Assembly: GCA_033220425.1 (NCBI GenBank)
Contig: CM065647.1
Coordinates: 2,728,001 to 2,792,000, forward strand
DNA length: 64,000 nucleotides
Direction of reading: 5' to 3'
Origin: Lepraria neglecta
Taxonomy: Eukaryota > Ascomycota > Lecanoromycetes > Lecanorales > Stereocaulaceae
Shown piece after piece: positions 12,164 through 20,217 of the stretch; positions within the stretch are counted from its first letter, which is position 1; each line of letters begins with the position of its first letter. Under the pieces are notes generated by a model. That model was not told the origin of the DNA. It searched no databases and was given only the letters and a program-made list of their open reading frames with translations. A program made the position numbers and the translations under genes.

Positions 12164-12585
12164 ACACAGATTATAGCGCCCTTCTTTGCAGCGAGCACAC
12201 CGCCTGCAGGGGAAGCCGGGTTCCATAGCTACACAGTCGCCGGGACTGAGCGATTTGACGGCTGATCCGATGGAGTGGATGGTGCCGGAGGCTTCGTGGG
12301 CCATTACTAAGGGGCTACCTGGCGTAATCTTGCCGGCGCCAATACCGCCGTGAAGCCAGAAATGGACCAAAAAATATGAATGTCAGTATTGGGCTAATCA
12401 TATTCCACTTTGAGACAATTAAGAAAACAATGAACAGCCAAAGAATGCCAAGGACCACTTACATCGCTTCCGCATACACCAACGTAGTTGACGCGGATAA
12501 TAACATCGTGAGGATCGTCGATAGCGGGAACAGCTCGGTCCTCATACTTGGCCTCGCCGGGACCATACAAGAAAATTGACGGGTT
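12164..12585 (-). pseudogene. N-terminal fragment of a zinc-dependent polyol/alcohol dehydrogenase
   Basis: Two segments read like the start of a medium-chain dehydrogenase of the sorbitol/xylitol type: 12585-12463 (PSIFLYGPGEAKYEDR to VNYVGVCGSD) and about 12370-12164 (VHFWLHGGIG, MAHEASGTIH, CRRCARCKEGRYNLC). Cys and His of GVCGSD and HEASG are the catalytic zinc ligands, and the Cys cluster is the structural zinc lobe. Damage is clear: the codon before the first segment is TAG where CAG is expected, the intron donor GTAAGT is intact but no acceptor AG precedes VHFW (only a T run then GG), and the whole C-terminal two thirds is missing after NLC. Confidence 0.75.
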
Positions 12586-12589
12586 CTAT

Positions 12590-13612
12590 GGCTTATGTTA
12601 GCGTTGACGTTCGATCAGACTTTTCTGGGAGCCTCTGTCCTATGGGGGTGTCACCTTTTCGATCATACTGGCAGCGTGGTCTGCCTTGACTGTTTATATA
12701 TATATATATGTATAGATACCCCGAACTGAGGGTAACACGTGACTACCTGCTGACTAAGGGGCTGCCGCTTTGCTCGCGCGCTAACGTCCGTTTCGTCCTC
12801 TTGCTCCCCCCCATGCCCCCTTGTTGCTCCCTCTGTGCTCCCCTCTACTCTCCCTCAGCCCTTCCTGCTGCCTTGTCGCTTACTCTCGCCATCCTGCCCT
12901 GCAACTTTAAACGATGGGACGGGCTAATCCGTTACGGAAGCCTTGCCGGAAATCCCCTGAACGCTTCAACTGTTAAAGGATCTTGTGGGTGGCGAAGTCT
13001 AGGCAGTAGGCGGGGCTTCAAGGTAATTAGAATAACGAGGGCAGCTCAAGCCGAAGGCTAGGGGACCCATTTCAGGCTCCCACCTGCTGCGCCCCTGCAC
13101 TGCCCCATAGTGCGCTCCCTCGATGCTCCCCCCTGCTCCCTCGGTGTTTGAAACTCGAGGAAACTATCTATATTTTATATATACCCCGAACTTAGGATTA
13201 GAAATTGCTGTTTCCGTTCGGGAAAGGGAGCAGGGCCGCTTTAGAGGGAGCACCGGAGGAGCACCGGCACAGCAGCGACTTTTCTCAGTGACCCTACGAG
13301 CCTTAGATTTTTGGTTGTAATTGCTGATGAGATTGCAAGTCTATATTTACAATTGGACGAATTGGGATTAGAAACCAGTCTAAAGGGATGCATTCAGTAT
13401 CTTCTTAAGTCTCACTTTAGCTTCTAAAGTAATTCCTTTTGGGCTGGGCTCTCTAGGAGAACACCGTGGCTCTCCTGTTGTAATTCGAGGATTAAGAAGT
13501 GGGGAAACATTGTCGAGCTACTCACTCCGCTAATCCTGTGGGCTCATCCAATCTTCCACGGCATGAAAAAAGCCAGTCTGCATATGCGGACTCGAAACCC
13601 ACCAAAACCCCA
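12590..13612. repeat. Repeat-like, compositionally odd block upstream of the HET gene
   Basis: A (TA)n run at about 12696-12712 leads into ATACCCCGAACTGAGG (from about 12716); a close copy, ATACCCCGAACTTAGG, follows another TA-rich run near 13180-13196. Between them TGCTCCCT-like units recur on one strand, and GGGAGCA units, their inverse, follow the second copy (about 13224-13256). This is consistent with a decayed transposon or its terminal region. No coding frame is supported. Confidence 0.4.
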
Positions 13613-15703
13613 ATGGCCCCATCCCAAGTCAACGGCCCCGCACCAGACAGCGAAGCCCGGTGTGCTCAAATCACACAGCACACCATCAATACCCATGCTG
13701 AATCAACTTATAGAATCCAGCAAGCCCACCACCGGGAATCCCTCGCTGCCATCAACTTCGCGCCGCCGGTGCTGGGGCGGCTGAACGAGACGTACACCCG
13801 ACCGCGACAGACGTACTATGCATCCAACCTCGAACCAGGCGTCGATGATGAGCTTTGTGCCACATGTGCAGCGTTAGATCTCGTATCGCTTTTCCGCGAC
13901 GGCATAGGGAACGAGACGACGCCTGATGGCATACGAATCCGGAAGGGCATTCCTATGGGATGTTCGGATGAAATATATGGGCGTGCAAGATGCCCGCTGT
14001 GCCGACTTCTGGTGGAAATTGGCGATACGAACATGAGTGGTGGCGAGCGAGATGTGGAGTTCTGGTCTATTATCACGATAAAGGGCCATGAGATTATTTC
14101 GAGCATTGCAGAACCGCTGTATGAGATTGTTGACAGGAGTGACTCAATTCCTGAGCATCTAAAGCCTGAGGCTATTTATCTCGCATTGGTTAGGACCGTA
14201 AAAGCTCCCCCGGGATACCGGTTTGAGTATCGTACGATATTCAAGGACATGATCTACGTTGGTTTGTTAGGAGCAGAAAAGCTTATTTCTTCCAGGAGGC
14301 TAGCTCTACGAAACACAGGCAATGCTGCGGACACCGTGCAAAGGATTCGCGAGTGGCTTGAAAGATGTAGTGGACACGAGACATGTCGAATCCGAAAGGC
14401 AGCTATTTCGTCTTATCCTGATGGTTTCCGTCTCTTTGACATTACAAATCTTCGTGTTGTGGATGCAAAAGGGCAAGAGCCGTACATTGCGTTGAGCTAC
14501 CCGTGGGCACAAATGGATAAATTTAACTATGTCGAGCGAGGCGAGCCCTATGTACTAGACAATCTGCCGAAAACTTTGCAAGATATCATCGGCATTGTCC
14601 GAGGGCTTGATTTGAAAACAAACCACATCTGGATGGATCAGCTTTGTGTGGATCAAAAAGACCCAGAGCAGAAGCAAAACAACATCAGCTCCATGGATGC
14701 GATATACGGCGCCGCATTAGCGACCATTATCCTCGCTGTTCCTTCTCGTGGCGAGCCCGAGCAAGGGCTCACTGGAATTTCCGTTCCACGAAGGCCGTAC
14801 CAACGCGTAGAAAGCGTTGGAAACTTGAAGCTGGCGACAACATTGCCGTCATTGGAGATGGCCATCGTAACATCCCACTGGAATTCAAGGGCATGGACAC
14901 TCCAAGAAGGCATCTTATCGAGCCGCTGTATCCTCTTTGGGCCTGAACAAGTCTACTTTGAATGCGCGCAGATGGCTTGCTCTGAATCGATCCAGGAACC
15001 CGATGTGGCAGAATCTGACCAGGACCACCTAATCCCCTATAAAAGTCGCCTTCAAAACCCATTCCTCCATGCCTATGATTTTGAGCCGCTGTACTGGCGC
15101 CTAGTTCGGGATTACACTGGCCGGGACATGACCAACGGGTCAGATGCCTTGAATGCATTTTCGGCTTTCGCAGGGCAATTCGAACGCGATGGCCACAGAC
15201 TAACATGGGGCCTACCAGCTTCTGGGTTCGCGAAACATTTGCTGTGGGAGCATGAGCCCTGGGATTTCCGCGACATACACAGACGCAGGGAATTCCCGAG
15301 CTGGTCATGGGCTGGCTGGACTGGCACAGCCGCCATGAATCTTCCGCTTGGAGCAACCTCGAAGGCGTCTTATACTTGTGCCGTGATTGAAGAGCCATCG
15401 CATGATTGTATTCTCAAATGCAATGCCAGGACTGTTCGTGTAGGCATAGCAGGTCAAGCTCCTATTTGCTCTATCGTTGGAGCTTCAGTGTCATCTTTCA
15501 TGATGGACTGTGGGATAACTACTGGACCGGGCTGTTTGCCTGAAGCTTGTACACTGATGGAAATATGCAGGGCAGACGATATGATACATTGTCTTCTATT
15601 AGAGCAAAGAGGTGAAATTGATGAGAGGATCGGGTCGGGATTCGCGAAGGCCTCTGATCTGGAAGCTGCTGGACTTCAGTGGCAGGAAGTGATGCTTGCC
15701 TGA
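13613..15703 (+). CDS. HET-domain heterokaryon-incompatibility-type protein
   Basis: Intronless gene for a 696-residue protein. The frame is open further upstream, but the first in-frame ATG is 13613 (MAPSQVNGP). Before the HET domain there are CATCAALDL and CPLCRLL, a pair often seen in this family. The HET core is complete: YIALSYPWAQM (about residue 291), NHIWMDQLCVDQ (about 337), then an IYGAALATIILAV segment and SRAWTLQEGILSSRCILFG; FPSWSWAGWTG follows near residue 564. HET proteins trigger programmed death after fusion of unlike hyphae. No partner (NACHT, ankyrin or TIR-like) domain is fused here. Intact, in contrast to its damaged neighbours. Confidence 0.93.
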   Translation: MAPSQVNGPAPDSEARCAQITQHTINTHAESTYRIQQAHHRESLAAINFAPPVLGRLNETYTRPRQTYYASNLEPGVDDELCATCAALDLVSLFRDGIGNETTPDGIRIRKGIPMGCSDEIYGRARCPLCRLLVEIGDTNMSGGERDVEFWSIITIKGHEIISSIAEPLYEIVDRSDSIPEHLKPEAIYLALVRTVKAPPGYRFEYRTIFKDMIYVGLLGAEKLISSRRLALRNTGNAADTVQRIREWLERCSGHETCRIRKAAISSYPDGFRLFDITNLRVVDAKGQEPYIALSYPWAQMDKFNYVERGEPYVLDNLPKTLQDIIGIVRGLDLKTNHIWMDQLCVDQKDPEQKQNNISSMDAIYGAALATIILAVPSRGEPEQGLTGISVPRRPYQRVESVGNLKLATTLPSLEMAIVTSHWNSRAWTLQEGILSSRCILFGPEQVYFECAQMACSESIQEPDVAESDQDHLIPYKSRLQNPFLHAYDFEPLYWRLVRDYTGRDMTNGSDALNAFSAFAGQFERDGHRLTWGLPASGFAKHLLWEHEPWDFRDIHRRREFPSWSWAGWTGTAAMNLPLGATSKASYTCAVIEEPSHDCILKCNARTVRVGIAGQAPICSIVGASVSSFMMDCGITTGPGCLPEACTLMEICRADDMIHCLLLEQRGEIDERIGSGFAKASDLEAAGLQWQEVMLA

Positions 15704-16261
15704 TTCATGTACCTAGCAGGCATAACACTCGGAATGGGGTTCTTTCAAGCCCATTTTGAGGAGTTAAGATTGGTTGTGCCTTGTGGATGGCGGATCGAAA
15801 TGGAAGAACTGGCGAGAAAAAGCTTCTGTCAAATTGGTAGGATAGTGAATGTATGGTAAGGAAGGCATCTTGGAGCTGATTGATAGTATTCTGAGATGAC
15901 TGGGATGCACGGGGAGAAAGGCCGACTCCGAAGGCAGCTCACAATAGCCGAGGTAAGCGGTGGAGTCGGAACGAGTCTAAATATGGCGTCACAGCGTTAA
16001 GGGTAAGGGAGAGACGCGAGAGTATAGTGTAATGTCAATAGACTCTATCTCTCATACAAGTTAAGAAACGTATGGGAAGTTTTCTTCGCGATCTAGTCGA
16101 TGCTATTACGCTAAAGGAGTTAAGGATGAACGTAAATGGCCGGCCTTACCTAGTTAGATAAAGTGAGGTAATTGTTATGTAATTAAGCTGAAGCTGTGGT
16201 TGAATGATTGATGAAGAATTCTATCTATGTTGAGCAAGGAAGAATGCTTCTCAGCCCTATC

Positions 16262-16380
16262 AAGGGTTCCCTGCTCAGCTGGACAGTTTGCTCAACCGGA
16301 CACTCGTAGGGCTGAAGCCCGTGAACCCTGTAGGGCGGCCCTAGAGCTAGTTAAACTGTCCAGCTGAGCAGGGAAACCTT
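16262..16380. mobile_element. 119-bp MITE-like inverted-repeat element with 5-bp target duplication
   Basis: The two ends are inverted copies: 16267-16289 and 16353-16375 are perfect 23-bp reverse complements (core CTGCTCAGCTGGACAG), and the match extends to 28 bp with one mismatch at 16262-16289 and 16353-16380. Both sides are flanked by CTATC (16257-16261 and 16381-16385), a likely target-site duplication. The interior contains GGGCTGAAGCCC and GGGCGGCCC and no ORF. This is the structure of a non-autonomous DNA transposon; superfamily cannot be assigned safely. Confidence 0.85.
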
Positions 16381-16985
16381 CTATCAGCCTTATGGTAAGG
16401 CGCAATCATTGGCATGCTCAGGTCATGCTCAGATCCATAACATAAAGGGTCTTTAGGGAGCATGAAGAAGACAAAGAGCGCACACAGGGATTGTACTTAC
16501 CCGCTCTTGTGAGAGAGCCTTCGGCGGCCTTTTAGCGGGCTATAGCTGCCATAGAAACCTTACCTAGCAATCGCCTTTTCTTATCACGCATTCGCCAAAC
16601 TCGCTGCCTAGAGTCAGCACGGCTGGTCACAAGCCTTCGGGTGCGCCTGGCCGCAGCCTCTTAGCCTTCTCGTGAGAATAACCGCTCACGGTTAATTTTC
16701 AAAGTTATATTAGGCTAGATTCTTTTCTCTAGCTAGACGCAGTCAAGTGTGTACTTGGCTTTGGGGTACTAGCTCTATGATTGGTTGCTTCACTTTTTGA
16801 CGAATCGCGGGGTCTAGTGAGAATTTTGAGTGGGAGAAGGAAGAGAAAAGAGATAAGAGGGTCGTGCTGCACATTCAAGTTCTATCGTTGTTTTCCTTTA
16901 CTTCAATACTTACTCTTTTCTAGCCCGAGCAGCGGGGTATCAGTCAGAATAACATCAAATCTATCATTTTCCTCTGTCTATCTGT

Positions 16986-17011
16986 GATAGCTATGTCTCG
17001 ACATAGCTATC
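16986..17011. repeat. Perfect 26-bp palindrome
   Basis: GATAGCTATGTC (16986-16997), a TC spacer, and its exact reverse complement (17000-17011). It lies in gene-free DNA and may be part of a decayed transposable element end or a terminator-like hairpin. Confidence 0.6.
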
Positions 17012-18032
17012 AATGTCTTCGAAACCTTCTTAACGAACACGTTGATTATAGCACATCCGAGCAGAAGCAGTGCTCCAAGTAGCCCACACGAAGAATACAG
17101 GAGATCGGATGCGAGAGAGAAGTTTATTATAAAGTCTTAGCTCTAGTCTCCTTTCTAAAGTCTCAATGCGGATAACACATGCCCCAGCAACAACTTGCGT
17201 GTGTTTACGTCGCCCTTTGAATCTTCTTTCCAACTTTTGTGCCTTTCAGCGGCTGCTTGGAGATCGTTACTGGGAAGTTGTTGCAGCCATGAAATCCCTC
17301 ACAAGCACCTACGAGCACCTCCGAGCACCTCCGAGGTCGTATATCCAGAGCTCGATCCTAAGCATTATGTGCAGCATCAGCGCGAAGAAACTGCGACTTG
17401 ACATCGGTCTTGCTCGAACTCATCAAGCTAGCTAGCGTTGGCATTATGTGGTGGAATCTCTGGCAGTTAGGGTTACGACACTAGCACTAAGCCTAATGGG
17501 GATTAGCGTAGAACTGAGAAGTGTTTACTTCTGCACGCGACTTCATAGGATTAGAATAATATGCAATATCAACACCATTCTTCTCATATGCGCTTATTAG
17601 CAAGCCCAAATGCTAAAGGCTAGCCGAAAGGCAATGGTAGACTCGCAAAAAACATTTAGTGATACTGTTCTATTACTCAATGCATTGAATCTGAACACGC
17701 ACGCACTATTTGTTGGATTCGTAGAGAACGCCACATCAAGGGATACACTCTCGAGCCAATGCAGTCGATCGACTAATTGAAGCCTCTCGATGCTCGCAAG
17801 ATTCAGGAGACCCAGCTGATAGTCGAACCTGGCAGTGTCGAGGGAAGAAAAGTATGGTGGACGTGTTCGGTCTCGCTGGAAAGCGAATCCAAGATGGTCT
17901 CAGGAAAAGCATATAAAATCGCATTCACCATGCTCTCAAACGCTTTCTTTCAACTACAATTCACTCAGTCTAATCTCCTTACTTGACCTCAAAACCCCCA
18001 ACGCTAGACATCCATTATCGAGTCTCGTCACA

Positions 18033-19217
18033 ATGTTGGGCCTTCCGACCATTGTTGGCTTAGTAGCCCTGCTATCCACCCATGTTCAAGCCTACAACAT
18101 CCAGGCAATGTTGTACGATTCCAATGGTAGAGAGACAAGAATCGACCAGACCAATCCGTTCCTGGAGACACCAAGCATCCAGAGCGATGACTTCGGTGTC
18201 ATGGCAGCCGCAACACGCTGCCCAGGAGACTACCCAGGCAATGCTACATGCGACTCTGGTAATACTTCTCCAAACCCCTCATCTTTGGCATTATGCTGAT
18301 ATACGCTGCCAGAAAATGGTACCAGCCGCATTACGCCTTCAGGTTAGTATCCACCACTCGTACAAGAAATCCCTCCGTAACTTCGCTGCTAACGTCGTCT
18401 AGGCAAACAATTTAAGCTCTATGGTAGCAAGTAGCACGGCGCAGGAACGATTCAAGTTACGAGAAGTCAATCCTTCAAAGACTGCGTTGATGCCTGCGGA
18501 GCTCGAGCGGGCTGCTTCGCCGTCGGATGGGAAAAAAATGGCGGCGTCTGCTACCAGCTTCACGCCGGATACTCACCACCATGTAAGCTATTTTCAGCTC
18601 AAGCTCACCTTTTCCTTTGCTGTATCAAATCTGTTCATGGGCTGACGAATCCTCCACAGCCACCAACAACGTCAATCTCAACGCCACCGTCCTCTTGGAC
18701 TGCGAGGTGGCCAAGCCTCTCAAATGCTCTACTGACGATAAAAAGATCTGTACTTCGTGAGTCATACCTGTTCTAGGCATATACACCCTTCCATGGGCGC
18801 CATGATTCATCTTCTGGACCTGAGCTAATAATCATTCCCACACAGTGCTGAGCGCAAATGGCGTGTGAACTGCAACATCAACAGCCCTGCCCCCACCCTC
18901 CGCCAAGTGTCAGCCTACAGCTACGAAGAATGTGCAGACGCATGCGACAAAGATGTCAGCTGCGTCCACGTGGCGATCTGGGGCCCAAGCGGTGACTGTA
19001 AGTTGTGATCAAATCCTAACAATACTCATATTTCTCATCTCTCTACTGTCTTGCCGGAGTTCTTTCGGGAGTCCGAGAATGTCTTTTGGCGCATTGGCGT
19101 ATTGCGGTTGCTAATGATGGCTGTGCAGGTTATTTGAAGTCTTCGGGGTTGAATCCCGCTACTGATGGCACTTTGAGGGACTACGTGATCTGGTTGGAGC
19201 CGTTGGCTTATGTTTAG
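18033..19217 (+). pseudogene. Secreted PAN/Apple-domain protein with one in-frame stop
   Basis: Six exons join cleanly at GT-AG sites: 18033-18258, 18313-18342, 18403-18582, 18660-18756, 18846-18997 and 19129-19217, for 258 codons. A signal peptide (MLGLPTIVGLVALLSTHVQA) is followed by a short linker and a PAN/Apple-type domain: GTIQVTRSQSFKDCVDACG, GCFAVGWE, GGVCYQL; a second Cys-rich part has SYEECADACDKDVSCVHVAIWG. These domains bind protein or carbohydrate. Exon 3 contains a TAG at 18432-18434 (GSK-stop-HGAG), for which no alternative splice gives a usable frame; CAG would fit. Everything else is intact, so this is either a very young pseudogene, a readthrough case or a base error. Confidence 0.72.
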
Positions 19218-20217
19218 ATCAGCTTTGGAGTACTTTGAGATTCTGTCACGAGACTCTGGAGGATGTGGCTAGCGTGGCAAAACGAATTGCAAAAGCGGCA
19301 GTGGAATCCGCGCGTGTTTATGATAGTATCGAAAGCTGCTGGGGTGTCTTTGGCTTTTTGCAGCTTACTGCCTTATGCCTGTCGTTACCGAAATGAAAGA
19401 AGGTAGGCTGGGTCTCCCTAATGTCAGCTACATATTTCGTCATTCGTTTGAGGACATTTCTTGGAGAGAGAGAAAAATTGTTGCAGCACAGGTCTCCAAC
19501 GCGCAGTAAACGAGAGTTGTAATATTAGCCCATAGACAACTCAGAAGGATTGCTGTAGATACAATGCTGGTTTCTGTTGGGCAAGGAAATCCGTGTAACC
19601 CACAGCCGCAACTCGTCTAAGGAGTGGTCCCCGTCATATCAAATGCACTCGATGCGTAAAAGATATCTGCCACGATCACTAGTCATATGAGCAGCAAGCA
19701 CTTTTGTCATGTGGTCTCAGGTACGCAAGCTATCGCGGATGGAATCTCCACCCCACAGCTGCGACTCTAGTGCTTTCCATTAGATCACCATCGACAGGTA
19801 GTTGTTGTATAACAGGCAAGCTTCTTTCTTAGCTTCAAAAACCTCCTTCAAAGTTGACAATTGCCAGGTGGAGGCTGTCTATAGTCAAGTGCGATAGCGG
19901 TTGTGGGCAAAATCTATCCAATGTCATTCGTCCGTGCCCTCTTCCAGCGCTTCTGTCGCCAATAACAATGCATTCAGCGTCGACCATCTTCAAAGCGCGG
20001 AAGCGCATTAAGATCAGGAGTAGATGCATGTGGCCGATCCCGCATCTCGGCCACATGCATGAGCTCGGGTGCTTTGCGGGTGAATCTCGAGCATATTGTG
20101 GCTCCGTGTCCATGTAACTCTTTTTCGTCCCCCAATCTCTTCCGACGCAACGAAAACATTACGCGTGATCAAAACATTCGTCCAGAGTGCAAGTGAACAA
20201 GGCAAACGAGGGCTGAA
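19218..20217. promoter_or_regulatory. Upstream region of the copper ATPase gene
   Basis: One kilobase without a supported gene. ORFs on both strands near 19835-20205 overlap a strong palindrome and have no domain. The palindrome at 20024-20060 is listed separately. Confidence 0.4.
20024..20060. promoter_or_regulatory. Inverted repeat in the copper-ATPase promoter
   Basis: ATGCATGTGGCCGA (20024-20037) and its exact reverse complement (20047-20060) flank a 9-base spacer, about 160 bp upstream of the ATPase start codon. The symmetry suits a dimeric regulator or an RNA hairpin in a long leader. No known copper-response consensus is matched with confidence. Confidence 0.55.

Larger units (their letters stand above)
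15704..18032. other. Long gene-free stretch with mobile-element traces
   Basis: About 2.3 kb without a supported gene. It holds the miniature inverted-repeat element at 16262-16380, a perfect palindrome at 16986-17011 and short GAGCACCTCC tandem units near 17307-17333. Several ORFs around 17160-17430 overlap in different frames and show no domain. Confidence 0.5.

Noticed and set aside
11869-12265. Intact secreted protein ending at 12263
   Set aside because: Its last 100 bases are antisense of a clear dehydrogenase exon, so the apparent C-terminus is accidental.
14769-15398. 209-codon minus-strand ORF
   Set aside because: Antisense shadow inside the HET gene.
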